Shown here piece by piece: positions 33,374-46,629 of a stretch of 64,000 bases of DNA (its first letter is position 1; the number at the start of each line of letters is the position of its first letter). The notes under the pieces were generated by a model that was given only the letters and a program-made list of their open reading frames with translations, did not search any database and was not told the DNA's origin. A program made the position numbers and the translations under genes. Source of the stretch: Enoplolaimus lenunculus. Lineage: Eukaryota; Nematoda; Enoplea; Enoplida; Thoracostomopsidae. Location of the stretch: NCBI GenBank assembly GCA_030248215.1, contig JASANG010004125.1:62001-126000 (forward strand), in the 5' to 3' direction.

Positions 33374-36300
33374 ATGTCAAGAAAAGTAATGGTATTTACA
33401 TTTTTTGTTTGCCATTAGTTAATCAAATATGAGAGCATTACACATTCATTTTTTATTTACAGGAGCCGACGGTTTCTGCAGACGGCGATACTGGGGTCGA
33501 TATTGATGGAAGCATCCGTGAACTGCCCTTAGGAAATCCTCATCGTGAAAAACAAGTTTTAGAATCGATTGAAGAAATTTATTATAACGACGAAACTTCG
33601 TTTGATATTAGCGCTTATGAACTAGAGGTGTTATATTTGTCAAATCACATGTAGCATATATGTCGTAGGGAAATCTGCTATTCAGTCCAATTACTCATTA
33701 GCCTAGGCCAATCTGCTATTTTATGTATGTGGCTTGGGCTAAACTGTTATTGAACTTATGGACCAATCAGGTTTGAGTATTTGGACGGACGCCATACCGT
33801 TGATCAATCAACGTTGGTATTACATCACTGTTGTTTTGCGAAATCTCAGATTGGCCTAGGCCAATTGGTAATTTGCCTGAATAGCAGATTGGCGTACAAC
33901 ATATATTCGGATTTTAAAATTAGTCTTATACGTATGAATGGTCAAAACCCGTTTAATTACAACCAGGTATTTCGCTAGTAATGGGGCGTGTGGTCACTCG
34001 CACTCGGCGAAATCCCCACACGAAGAATCTCCTCATGTTCATTCTCCCCGCTTGAAAAATCCCCCCTGTTTTCAAATTAGGCTTATAAAATCGGAAAAGT
34101 AAAAGCATGATTTGCCGTCACATGTAAGCTCGAAAATAGCATATTCAAAATAATTGTAAGGAATACGGCAAATTTGCTAAAAACATGAAAAATGACGAAA
34201 AAAAGTTAAATTTTTAGTCCTCTATTTTTATATCGAGTGCTTTCTAAAGGTCCGCTGCAGTCATTGCCCGCCCTCGGATTGGTTTCAGAATATTTCCCTC
34301 GAGGTTGGGCTTGCGAAATGCCGGTTAATAGCGCTTGTTTTACTGATTTTTACAACAAATTCTCTACTTTCTTTAGCATAAAAACATTTTATTTTCTGAA
34401 TTTTATATTTTAATTGATTAATAAGTAAAATGTTAGCATGAGACATCCTCTATATATCGCCACATCTCGTGTTGATTTGAGAATTACTTTTGATTTGTAG
34501 AACCTGTCTCCAGATAAACCGCTAGATGTCAACGACATTAATAGACAACGCAAGCAGAGAAAAGAAAAATGCGAAGCGGTATGTATTGCTTGAGTATGTA
34601 TTTCTTGAGTTTTAAATGAGGCTGCATTACGGCTGGTGTGATGGTTCAGGTCAAGCTCAACGGCTTGTAGTTCAAAGTATAAGTACGATTAGTACTTATA
34701 TGATTTCGAACCATTGTATCGCAAAACTAATTCTAAGATTTCTGTTGGGGCTTAGCTGGCAAATTTTAGTGCGTGAAATATTTAATGATTGATTTTGTTG
34801 CTTAATGCGATGGTGACTCACTGACATGTGACATAACTGCTTAAAATATCTGCCAGAATATTCGTGAATGGGTTAGGCTTATTATAGGTCACACGGCGAG
34901 TATCTGATTTAATAATGCAAAATCATCCATCATATTCAGCAGAACTACAAAAAGTCACAGACATTCAAACTTCGCTTTCCAGTGCTTACAACGTTTGTCG
35001 TAATGGCCGCAAGTGAGTTTAGTTTCCGTATCGCGAATTTGAACAAACTTTTAGCACCTGTTTTGTCTGTGAATTTTGCATAATGAGGTATGCTACACTG
35101 AGATTTGCCCATGTTTACTATAGGGGCCTGTTTATTATGCCTAAGCCTAAACATAAGCCTATTCTTACGCTTGAACTTAAGTTTAATTCTCCCAGTTTCC
35201 TCTGTATTAGTAAGCAGGCAACTATGATCAGTATGGTACCTCTGATTCATAAAACTGACAGTTTAATTCTCGCTCGTTAGATCAACCATAGATTTAAGTA
35301 TTGCTAGACCCATATATGTTCTATATAGATGCAAAAGTTATCATGCAGGTACCCTGCAGCACCTCCAATTTTTCTGTTTTGATTTAAAAATTTGCAAATC
35401 GTAAATACGTATTTTTTGTGATAACAGAGGATGCAAAAAGTGGGACTTCAAATGGGGAAATCCCCAGGGACTGATTTTTATTTTTTGATAGTTTTCTAAG
35501 CACATTTATCTTGTTATTCTATTTTTCTGAGTATATTATGATATTTTATAAAATAAATTATTAAACACGTACTATGCAGTTTTAGTCCTTCTTACGGAGT
35601 ATTTTCTTTTCAGTTTACTGTACTGCGCTCAGTTAGATTCAACTATAGCTGGCATTCGATTGGTTGCAAGTTTTCGCAAACGTCAAATTTTACTACGTTT
35701 AATGGATGCGTTACAAACGATTAAAACATTGGTAATATGTGTTTTTATTTGATTTTAAGTGAAAGAAATTTATTCGGATTTCATTGTAATGCTACAGTAT
35801 TAAGTCTTTTCTGAGACGAAATTGTTAGAGCGCTGAAATTAATAAGTATAGTAGTAAACGAAATGGTTTTTAGAAAATTGAACGCTTCGGTAAATGAATT
35901 GATTATTATTTTAAGGTTTGCTGTGAAGCTGATAAGTGACAAGGTAGTTCTTGGCATTAACCTTATATGTTGGTGCACTAATCAAATTGCATTAATTTTT
36001 ATATACGTTATAGATAGACACTGATGTAAAGCTGCAAGAGCTTCTTGAGGTAAGTGTATGTTGCTTATATATGTATGTACGCTTTGCACTTTTGAATTCT
36101 GATGCTTGTTGCATTCAGGTCGCAGATAATTTTTGGGTGTGCGCTTAACAGGCAAGCGAAAATTGAAAAAGGTTTATGGAAAGATATATCGAAAGATGCA
36201 TGGAATAGGAAAATCCTTGATTCTAGTTTCTATACGTTTTAAGTCGATACTTTGCTTGAACTCGACAGCGATAACATTGAATTTTTTAACTAGTGTGATA

Positions 36301-39300
36301 CTGTTTCAAAACATGTGATTTTTAAGGAAGAATGTTACCCGCAAGCGGTGCAATTGTGTGTGGAATGTCAAAAAGCAACGCAAACGTATCAACATTTTAC
36401 TTGCATAAAGTAAGTTTACGGATTAACTAACTACTGCCAATTGTTTTTCATCGCGTGTAGTTCTTAACGTGTTTTGCAACTTTGTTGTTTTGCGTTCGTA
36501 TCTAAGATATAGTTTTTCGGATTGCGACTAAACAGTATTTCATTTCCGAGATAGTATTGGTGCACAAATGCTTAAGATGTACTGTGGGGTTAGCTGCGGG
36601 ATTTTATTATGGTTTTATCAGCCGTTAAAAGAGCATAAATCAGTTTTGACCGTTTTACTATTGGAAAGCACATCTGTAGGAACAACCAATGAGCTTTCAG
36701 TGCCAAAAGTTGCCATAGGTAAACATATCGTAGAACGTAAAGAACTGAGGTTACATGATTTATTAAACCATGCAAATACACCTGTAACCAAAACATGTAC
36801 ATAACAAAACAAAACAACCATTCACAAACACAAACCGTGCACCAACCCGTTCCTAAGCGTTTCTAGCTATACTGACTATCCCGACAAAGCCAGTATTGTA
36901 AGGTGAACTTCCCAGATATTATGCAAATTAACTCCGTAGCTATATCGGAGCACGGATGCTTAGAATGAAAAATGTCTAAACTGATTTTTGTGCTTCAGGG
37001 ACCTCGGTTCCAAACTGAATGACACTTTAGCGGCGATGGAAGAAAAGCTTGACAACACACTGTCTCAAATTTGTGGTCCGTTATATCAGAATAACGTTTA
37101 TGTCAGCCTAATGACGGCATACCAATTGTTAGGCAAACTTGAGGTAACGGAGTGTAATTTTGCTCATATTCTCAGATGCGTATATCAAAGCACCTGTCAC
37201 CAGTTAGCGGTAGGTTTTCAAACTGGGTGAACTCATGCGGCTGGGTATATCATAATTGCACACGAAATGAGACAAAATTACACGAAAAAATTGCTGAGTT
37301 TAGAACCTCACAATTCAACGGTTTGAAAGATGCAGGACCTGTCTCTAACTGATGATAGGGGCTACAAACATTTAACAATACGCGCCATTATTTTAGGATT
37401 GTATATTGAGTTCTTGAATGTGAAGCGTTATTTCTATTTGTGTACGTTAAGCCTGGAATGAATTATACGTTGATAATATGCCAATTGTAATTTGTTTTCG
37501 TGTTTCCAGAGGATGGCGTAAAAAGTGGGCAAGTCAACTTTGTTGAACTCTGGTGGGGGCCCTTTCTCATTAAGAAAGGGAAACCCCAGTAATTATTATT
37601 AGTGGGAACTTTCGACGAATCGGCACTGCGCTTTCGAATGTACTCCCTTGTTTGTTTTAGCATAGCATTGATCAACATTTGATTTACTATTCTGCAGCAA
37701 TAACAAATTCAGCTCATACGATTGTTTCAAGCTATATCGACTCGATAAGTGTAGCTGACGCGCCTAAATATCAGTACAGCGAACTGTGCAAGGTATGTCA
37801 AATATGTGACATAGTGTCCAATTCACAGAGTGACCAAATATTAATTTATCGGATACCGGAACCGGATCCTGATAGTGAATTTTTTACACGACCTGGAACC
37901 GGATATGGAGTGTTAATGTGTGTCGTTTGAAGGGTTTAATTCGCGTAAAAGTTCGATATGTTTGCTGAATTAAGATTAATTTATTCTTGGATGTTAGATT
38001 TTACACACAGTTCGCAAAAGTTTAAGCTTTTTGAATGGAAAAGAAATGAAATCACGGGACAACATTTAGTATATCCAGTTGTAAAATCGTTTCATGATAT
38101 TCGGCTACGCAACCGGAAATATCCGGTGTTCGGTAGGTTTACATCGGATGCCGGATACGGATATAGGTGTTTGCCGAATAGTAATCCGGAATGTGATATC
38201 CGGGCAGTCTCTGGTTCGGAAGTTATTGTTTACGATGTTTCAATGCAGCAGTTTTGGTAGAAAAGTTTTGAAGTTCAAATTCTTATATGCCCAACCCACA
38301 CAGCTTAGGTGCATGCCTACTACGAACAATTAATGATAAAGGGCTATTTTACAGAAAGTACCATGCTATGATTTTCTGGACTGTTTGGTTGAATTATGTC
38401 GCGTTATGTGGCAAATTTTGCATTCGTATCACTGCGTTGTTCGCTGGCACGAAGAGTCGACCCAGTGGCAACCAGTAGCTTTGGTACCAACAGAACACTC
38501 ACGTAAGGGCCATGAGAATGTATAAAGAGAGCAAGGATCTTGCAGCAATAGTATTTTACTGGAGCACAAAGCAGGTGCGAAACTATCTGCATGCGAAATT
38601 ATTTGAATAAGATTAAAATTGAGCAGTTTGAAAACTGACAGCATATGCCAGAGGTATGCCAGTTTTGGTTGGGTGAATTTTACGACTTCGCTATTGGGGC
38701 AAGCAACGTAATGGAAAATTGTGAGCTATGATTGTATTCTGCCTTTGAGGAAAGGTATTGATAAAACCCGCAACTTGTCAAAGCTAAGCGAAAAATGGTA
38801 ATAACGACGGGCTCTGGATATTGTTGTATAAATGTTATGATCTTACTTTCTTTGCATATTATGTCAAACTCATCGTCGTGTAGTACGTATACGTTTGGGT
38901 AACTAGGGCTCTAGTGATGTGTCATTTTGTAGCACGCGAATCAGCTGAACATCGCCTTCGACGGCTACGTTCTGGTCTGACACGTGTTTGGCAGGAAACT
39001 GCAGCAAAAGTTCAAGTTTTGGTTGGATCACTCGATGCTACTGCAGCGGAGCTTACGTTTGAGCAATTTTTACAAATATTGTCAATTGTGGATAGGTAAG
39101 TTGTACTTGATGTGAGTTCTTCGCAATAGTGTATATTTTATGGGGCTAAGTGGATTGACTCTCAATCTCGTTAATCAAGAACCGATGATGGCTCGTAGAC
39201 AAGCATAATATGCAGCTTACAAAATTTTTTAAAGGTACCAAATATACCACCGGGAGGGCCTTGGTTTTAGACTATGCAGCATACACAATTTCTAGAGTTG

Positions 39301-42300
39301 CCAAATACGCCAGCAAGAAGGCTCGTCTTTTCATCGTGTCAAACCGCTATTCTGTGACTACGTGTGTATTTTGCTTAGTAACAGAAGAGACCGGTTATAG
39401 GATTTAAATTGAACTTTAAAACTGTATTAATTCGTTACAATGCTTGATTTCTTGTTTTGTTTCAGGTTTACCGCTGTTGGTCGAAGGCATTTCGCCTGTG
39501 ATTCAGACTCGCTGCGTGATACAACAAAACAACAAAGCTGTGCTTATTTCGATCATTATCACAGGTATGAGTAAGAACATGAAGTTTTAGCTAAAATTGT
39601 TATTTTTCTTCATGTATGAAATATGCCGTCTTCTGGTAAATTGGAAGAAGAAATATGTTGCGGAGCGTTACTTACGACTAATGTAGATGATTTGACGATA
39701 TTCATTGTCCCGTATTTTTGCGTAATTTAAAGGTTATTAATTTTAACTAATTTTTTATTTCTGATTTTTATATTTCACTTTTGGTTAATCGTCTCTATTG
39801 TTTATAGATCTCGCATTGAAGAGCTTCGCTTGTTTCTCGAAACGGAATCATGGCATTTATGTCCTGTTGAAACTGGGTTCACGGTCGCAAAGCTTCCGGT
39901 AAAATAAAAATTATGATTAGCTTGTAACATTTTGCTAAGGTTGATTATTTGATGTTTCGCACGCTCAGTGGTACCACGCGTATGCATATGCAAAGGTGGT
40001 ATATTTCTGCAGATTAGATTTTAAAATGTGCGATCAAAAAATGTACAAATACAATCTAGCTTTTTGATTTTAGGAATTTGACTTTCTCAAGACTCGACAG
40101 TCTTTGAACAATAATTCAGTGAGCAACGGTGCAAATCAAAGTGATCAAGATGGGGTTATGGAAGAACTTGGAATGGTAATGTTCAGCACAACTCGCTCTG
40201 GAATAGCAACAGAAAATGCTCATGTTGACCATTCCACAGATGCGAAGAATAATTTTGAATTGGAAAATCAGTTTTCTGGGGATCGTGATAAGAATACAGC
40301 TCGAGGAGTTGAAGACGAAACAAGCGGGCAAAGTGGATCGAAAACGTTGTTCTATATGATAGACTGTGATAATCCGTTTGAGATACTGGTTGCATCAACT
40401 GAATCGCGAAGAAGTTCGACCGGCCGACAGTCCCAGGTGGAAGCGGAAGTACATGATGGACTTCCAGCGGAGGCAGAAAAAATGAAAATTGGACCAAGCG
40501 GGAACGGTGGGCAGACAGGAGCCGAAATCATGGCATCTGAAAGTGGGGATAAAATCCTCTCTATAGCGGGCAAAATTGATAAAGCTGAAGAACAGGTATA
40601 TTTAATGTTTATAAAGGTGTTGGGTTAGAAGATGGCGTTTGCCTATGTGTAATTTTTGACATTGGGTACTGTTTATGGACTTGAATAAAGTTACCTGAGA
40701 TTGGAGTTCTAGAGTTTTACTGCTGCGCGTTGGGTTGGGTATGATATGGCTGGAAGTTGAATGACGAAATTTTGCTGTAATGGTGTCATTTAAGCGTTTA
40801 GCATGGATGCTCGATATTATTGTATACAAAACACAGTATCTTTTTAAATGTCACATTGTTGGAAATAAGACAGTACTTGTGACGATTTTTGGGCAGACGT
40901 AGCTGACTGTTACACGGGCGACTATTGGTGGCCTTCAAATCAATGTACAAACAGAATTCTAGGTTTGGATAGACATAGGGTTGTAGTCAAATCAGAACTG
41001 TGGTTAAATCCGACAGTTCCGTTTTGCATCTTGTTCGAAACGGTAGCTGGATGGTAGGAAAGTGTGTATTACTTTCAACAGGATATGCCAAGTCGTAACG
41101 GATTTGCTGCCAGTCAAAGCTCAGACGACGAAGATGAGGGCGTATGTGGTGATTATATTGACGAAATCACTGGCGAAATTGTTCGGCTCAATAACCCGAC
41201 AACGGCGCCAGCCGGAGGCAAATATTACGAAGATGCTCCTAGCGGAAAACGACATCCTGTAGCCGGTGATGCTAAAAAGGTTGCGAGTGGCAGCGGTCAC
41301 CAATCGACGACAGCGACTTCTATATCTGGAAGTAGTTCAAAGTTGGAGAGCGATATTAATGGAGTGGTTGCGTTTGCTCCTGTTTACTCGATGCCGCCTG
41401 TAATGTCGAATACAGCGTTGAATTTGTTGCGGTTTTTTGGTAATTGATATTTTTGGTTTGGGTTGAGTTTGACAGTGTGCAAGATGTGTGACTTTTTTAT
41501 TTGGATGTGTGTTGCGCTTATATTGTCGCTATTTGGTTTCAGGTCGCTATTTACAGATGGTAGAACTGCTAAAACCAATAGCATACGAAGTTGTGTATTG
41601 CTTGTCTCAGCTGTTCGATTTTTATTTATATTCTGTAAGTTTTTGTGTATTCTTTTTGGCAATGTAGCATGGAACGTCCATTGTCAGTGTAACGGGGACC
41701 AGCCCGGAATATATGATCTGTTTTCCGCGCAGCTGAGTAATCTGCGGTCACTCAAGCTAAGAAATAAATTTCATGTGTAAGATGTTGGTGCACGCCTGCA
41801 TAGCTATCCGTTTATCTGGCTACATTTCTTCTGAGCCTTATGTTGACACTATAAGAACGCTGAAATGCCTAAGGTTAAGAAAAGTTATGAACAAGTACTT
41901 TAACACGACTTCGTCTTAGTAACGAAATTTGTTATTTGGTCGGAAAATATCTAAACGGCTCTGCTGAAATATGATTTATGCTAATTTTATTTAATGTTTG
42001 TTAAAATTCTGTGTTTAATTCCTGTCTTTATTGTGTTCATAAAAAGAGTTGCATGACCCTTGATATTGTAGGTTCATCACATGTTTGCAGCGCCGCAATG
42101 CTCAGACTCGGCGGCTTGCATTTCGTCCACGAAACGCTTAACAACGCGTTTAGCTCAAATTGAAGCGAACATCATTGCAAAGACTCAGCCTTTATCTGGT
42201 GGACAGGGTAACATGGTCCATGGCGGCAGTAAAACATGTAGTGTACGGCAGGTAGGTGTTTCATCGGCAACCTAGGCTTGAAAGTTAAAACAAAATTCTC

Positions 42301-45300
42301 ATAAACTAGGGTTTGCTTTAATTCTTTGGTTTGTTTTGTATTACGTAGATTAACGTTATTTTAGGATAACCGGATACGTCCGCCGGAACTGTTGTGTGAA
42401 CTTGCTGATGTCATGGCTGCTTCTGATAGGCTGTTTGGATTTGGTGAACGCATTGTTGCAATTGAATCTGTGTAAGTTAAATGTTTCGTTGGGATTCACA
42501 TCGTGTAGGTTTCAATTAGTCATCTAAGAGTAGTGTAAATTTTTTCATAAATCGCTTGTATTATGCACCGTTCACAATAATTTTGTCAACGGTGCCACAA
42601 AATATGATATAGCCCAAGGCTATCACGATGTCATTTTCAAAACGAGCACGTGATAGCCCTGCGCTATAAGAGATTTCTCTTATAGCCCAGGGCTATCGCG
42701 TGTCAATCCCTGCCTCGAAACTCGTGATAGCCCTGGGCCATCACAAAATTTCATCTTGTATATATATTTAAATTCATAACAGACATATGTTTATGTGTGT
42801 TATGAAACTTGATACCAACAAACTACATTTTAGAATTTTAATCCTCTGCCCATGCGTTAAAGGTGTTAAGAGTGTAGAAAAATTTTGAGATGTTAAGGGT
42901 GTCTCGCAGCATAGAGTTTACTGCTATATGAAAGAGATTAAATATGGGGCAAACCATAGGTCAGCTTTTTAGTGAAGACTAAAAAGTTGACATATGGTTG
43001 TGGCGTCCAGGTTTCTGGTGGGTCTATAAAAGAATAGGTTTAGATTCTATATGACATGTTTTGGTTAGGCTTAGGATTAAGAACACTTTTTGCAACGATT
43101 AGGCTTAGGCTAGGCTAGCCCATTTGATATCTTTCAGCAGTAAGGTAGACTTAAAATGCTTGAAAATTTTTGGTCTTCCTCTAAATTTTGAAAATCGAAC
43201 GGTGCCACACAATACGTGAATATGTACTCTTGCTTAAAGAGCATTATTCGCTCTTGGTTAACACTAAAAAACTAAGTGCAACATTTTCTGATATTGTTCA
43301 ATGAAAGGATTTCAATGGAAGATATACTTGGCAAGATTTTGACACATTTTAATTTCTTGGTGTGTTTAGTATAATTTTATAAACCTGTGCGTGGGTATTT
43401 TCATTAATTGTTCGTTGAATCTGAATTGAAGTTTTTGGAAGTATTTTGTAGATTCAAGTCTAAAATGCTATATCATTTTAGGATATTTGCTGCTGGCCAG
43501 CTAGACTTATTACGACCTCATTTAGAAGCCATAATTCCGTCTCATCGACAAGCATTCCTGAAACAATTTTATTCTCAGGTAATGTGTTTCGATATTGTGT
43601 TTTTAAATGCAGTTTGTACTGGCAACTTGCCTCCCACAAGGACGGAAACTGAATACCGATGGCAGCTATGGTTCCGGTACAAATCAAATTCTTGAATGAG
43701 CAGAAACTGTTTTCACCCATACTAGCAAGTTTAGCGCGCTGTGTTTCCTCTAGATACGAAGGATGTTGTGCTCGATTGAAGTCTTGCTCCGGTAGAAGGG
43801 CCCCAATGTGTTGGTATAAATTTTTATTTAATTTTACATAATGTATGTGTTTTGTTTCAGACTGTTAGCGTTGTATTAGAACTACGATCACTTGTTTACG
43901 GAGGAAGTGTTGGTTGTCGTGTCGTCAATCGTGACGGCAATCTGATGGCAGAAATGTCAAGTTTGAACTGGGAGCATCACGAATTGATGTCACAGCATAA
44001 CGCTTATATTGATCGTTTAGTGCAGGTTAGTGAATTTTGAATTTTACGGTTTGTAGTATTCTTACTGTTAGCCAATTTTGGTATCTAGCCACGTGTTCTC
44101 GAACAGGTACCATTGAGCGCTTATCAGTAATTTTAGTTACGGTTTCGTGGTTAAAGAATGTGATTCTGGGAGTTACAAATAGAATGTTGTGCGAGACTAC
44201 ACACAGACAGGACAGTCCCAGTCAACATAAATTACTGAAACTGATATTGAAAAGAACCTTTTTTGATTATTGTTTTTTAGTCTCTGCAAATTTCGCCTGA
44301 TATCATGTAAGAATTTGATTACGGACATATTTTGTTAAAAACGATTTTTGATGTTTGGATACAGGAATTTGAAATTTTGTCGCAACGATTGTCTCATTTG
44401 TCTGCCAGTGGTGTGCCTGTACCTCGTGAAGCTTACAACGCTGTATGGGATTCTGCGATTCTATTGGCAAATAAAACATTAGTGGAAGGGTGAGTTAGTC
44501 AGTTTAGCAGCAAAACTGTCTGGTTTAGCTACTAGCAGTGCAGAACACCAGTTTAGTCGCGTAGTGTTTCTAGCAAAATAGGAAACAACAGTGTAATATT
44601 GAGGCCTTATATTTATTGTTTTGGGCCTTCGGAAGTTTGCTGGAAAAGTTAATAATGCTTACTAATTGTACGGTTCCACTTTTATTGCAATTTTGTATTT
44701 CAGGTATTCGTTAGCAAAGCGATGTACATCGGAAGGTCGAGCATTAATGCAGCTAGACTATCAACAGTTGATTCTGAAACTTGAAAAATTAACGATACTC
44801 AGACCTATTCCTGGCAAAGAACATGTCGAAAATTATATTAAAGCATACTACATGCCAGAAACATCACTTGAGCAATGGATCAAAGACCAGCAAAAGGTAT
44901 TATTATTGTTAAGAGTAGTGTTGCGAACAGAATGATTAGGTGCACGGCACTAATCGCAATATTGTTTGATTGTTTGTTTGTTAATTTGTTTGTTTGTCTG
45001 TTTGTTTGTTTATTTGCTGAAAGTAATCACTCGCAAACACAATTTAAACTTTCTAAACAGTAATTGATTAATTTATAGTTTTAGTCTGCGGCAGGGTATA
45101 TTCGTGCGTTTCATTGAGGCAGTCAAAATTGATTAATATGTGTCTCACCGGCAAGCGCAGTATACGAACATTTTTAGGAACCAGTATTTAGACGTAATAA
45201 CGTATTATTGTATGTGGTCTCTAAAACTACATATTACAAGCATTTTTCAGGCGTGTTTATAATATTCCAATATTAAAATCATACTTTCCGTTTAAGGAGT

Positions 45301-45521
45301 ACACAGTCCAGCAACTTATTAACCTGCTATCAGTGGTACAGCATGTCAACCGCCGTACACGGCAGCGCTTAATTTCGTACCTGGAAAACGGATGTCAAAC
45401 TCGATTTGGAATCGCAACAACCCTGCCCCCGCCAGCTGGAATTACTCTGCCAAATGTTTTAAATACAACTACGTCACCACGCGGCGGGTCCAGTGCTCAG
45501 TCTGGTGGAGATTCTACGTAA
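33374..45521 (+). CDS. VPS50: VPS50/syndetin, EARP complex subunit
   Basis: Syndetin replaces VPS54 in the endosome-associated recycling protein (EARP) tether, which returns endocytosed cargo to the cell surface. The 24 coding exons give 1,181 residues; human syndetin is about 960. Conserved stretches in family order: [151 protein letters not shown]. These cover the VPS54-like N-terminal and the syndetin C-terminal domains. The extra length is mainly a Ser/Gly/acidic linker in exons 14-15 and a Pro/Ser-rich C-terminal tail. The start (coding only MSRK in exon 1) was chosen because an in-frame TGA precedes it and the phase joins exon 2. Confidence 0.96.
33660..33902. repeat. Foldback MITE with about 55-bp inverted ends
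   Basis: Left arm GTAGGGAAATCTGCTATTCA through CATTAGCCTAGGCCAATCTG; the right arm, inverted, reads GTACGCCAATCTGCTATTCA through ATTGGCCTAGGCCAATCTGA. The arms match over about 55 bp. AT-rich ATATAT words flank both sides and may be the target duplication. No ORF. In VPS50 intron 2. Confidence 0.65.
37190..37385 (-). repeat. Family D copy
   Basis: Contains CACCTGTCACCAGTTAGCGG near the left side and TCTAACTGATGATAGGGGCTA with AACAATACGCGCC at the right, matching both ends of family D in eroded form. In the VPS50 intron after exon 8. Confidence 0.5.
37845..38215. repeat. CCGGATA-rich repeat, probable MITE
   Basis: Two arms rich in GGATACCGGAACCGGAT and CCGGATACGGATATAGG words around an AT-rich middle, in the VPS50 intron before exon 10. 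It resembles the degenerate element ending at 6606. No clean ends seen. Confidence 0.4.
42608..42745. repeat. GATAGCCC palindrome cluster
   Basis: A 22-bp arm GATAGCCCTGCGCTATAAGAG(A) at about 42652-42673 is followed almost directly by its inverted copy, with one mismatch, ending about 42698. Two further half-palindromes, TATAGCCCAAGGCTATCACG (left) and CGTGATAGCCCTGGGCCATC (right), flank it in inverted order, making a nested foldback. In the VPS50 intron between exons 19 and 20. Confidence 0.75.
42995..43135. repeat. Degenerate TTAGGC-word repeat
   Basis: GGTTAGGCTTAGGATTAAG and GATTAGGCTTAGGCTAGGC words as in family G, ending in GCCCATTTG. No clean ends. In the VPS50 intron before exon 20. 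Confidence 0.4.
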
Positions 45522-45617
45522 CATTTCGTCTTGTTATTTTAAAAATGGAAGAAAATATGGAAAGATTTTTGGATTCGGTCAGTATGCTATTATAATGAAA
45601 ACGTTTGTCTTTATTGT

Positions 45618-46075
45618 CAGGAATTGGCGGTCTTGATTAAAAACCGAGACCCAGACCGAGACAGGCCAAGGAAAGTCTCGGTCTTAGTCAATTTTTGGTC
45701 ATCACCGAATAAAAATAAAAATTTTCAAAATAAATAATTTGTAATGCTTTTCTTCGTAGTTGTTTTTATAGTTTTTTTGTGTTTTTATAATATTTGCAGA
45801 AAAATTTTGATCATCAGCCTTCACTTACTTGGTCAATGTGTAGAACAGGAGCGGAACAGTAGTAAAAATATATTCCTAAGCCTGAGCCTAAGCCTAAACG
45901 AACAGTAGTTTGAAGCTTAAGCTTACTCTATTCCAGTCCTACAGAAACACGTAACGTCATACGTTTTGCTCAATCCTCGGCTTCTGATCTCGGTTCGAAA
46001 CCACCGAGACTCAAAAAAGCGAGACCGAGACCTGCCAAATACTCAGACATACAGAGCCCGAGACTCCCATCCCTG
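45618..46075. mobile_element. hAT-like MITE with perfect 8-bp TSD, nested insert
   Basis: 458 bp, ends CAGGAATTGGCGGTCTTG and, inverted, CAGGGATGGGAGTCTCGGG. It is flanked on both sides by TTTATTGT, a perfect 8-bp target duplication (45610-45617 and 46076-46083). The arms carry CCGAGACC and GTCTCGG words. No transposase ORF. A family G fragment (about 45833-45953) sits inside it. It starts 97 bp after the VPS50 stop codon, so it probably lies in or near the 3' UTR; it contributes an AATAAA word near 45704. Confidence 0.85.
45833..45953 (-). repeat. Family G copy nested in hAT-like MITE
   Basis: GTGTAGAACAGGAGCGGAACAG at the left, CCTAAGCCTGAGCCTAAGCC inside and AAGCTTAAGCTTACTCTATTCC at the right, as in the complete family G element read in reverse. 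Its position inside 45618-46075 shows it inserted later. Confidence 0.6.
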
Positions 46076-46629
46076 TTTATTGTGCCGTCGTTGAGGCTTT
46101 AGCTAATGCGTAGAACCAAACCTGGATTGTGTTCTATGTTTCAGGTTGCAGTATGCTTTACAGTACACTGTACTCTGCGCCGCCACGTGGCGAATTAAAA
46201 TATTAATATATTTCAAACATAGCGAGGGTTGAGCTTAGCACAGTTCTTGTTGAAGATAACAATGAAACATAACGTATTACTTGGTCACTTTTGGATCAGC
46301 ACAGAGCATTTGCAGGATTTGTACACAGCTTTTTTTGTACAATATTATGTTATTGTGAATTCTCTTCCAGGTAACACAGCTAATGGTATTAAACTCAGTG
46401 CATGGCTTAGTAGTACACGCAAGTCGTATTTTAGTTCATGTATTACAAAGATGTTTGGTTTGCTAAAAATTCCATGGCGTATAAAAATGATGTAGTTCAA
46501 TATGTATACTGGTCACTGTGATGTTTATATTTATTTCAAAGTAAATATTTTCTGGATTTAATATATGAGATGGTCTTGAAAAAATTTAACTAGTCATGGT
46601 GAATCTTGTGGAATGGAGCTGCACTCACT

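Larger units (their letters stand above)
33374..45521 (+). other. VPS50: Exon map of VPS50
   Basis: Coding exons: 33374-33385, 33463-33627, 34501-34578, 34888-35012, 35614-35731, 36014-36049, 36327-36409, 36999-37143, 37661-37792, 38355-38502, 38933-39095, 39466-39564, 39808-39898, 40074-40595, 41082-41439, 41543-41634, 41688-41774, 42072-42251, 42365-42471, 43482-43578, 43861-44025, 44365-44489, 44704-44896, 45297-45521. The sum is 3,546 nt including the stop. Exon 6 is 36 nt and the intron 41635-41687 is 53 nt. The acceptor of exon 17 (TTGTCAG before 41688) was preferred to an upstream AG because only it keeps the frame. Exon 1 is the least certain. Confidence 0.88.

Noticed and set aside
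41668-41687. Alternative start of VPS50 exon 17 at the GTAG acceptor
   Set aside because: It gives a premature stop in the incoming frame; the TTGTCAG acceptor at 41685-41687 keeps the family reading frame.
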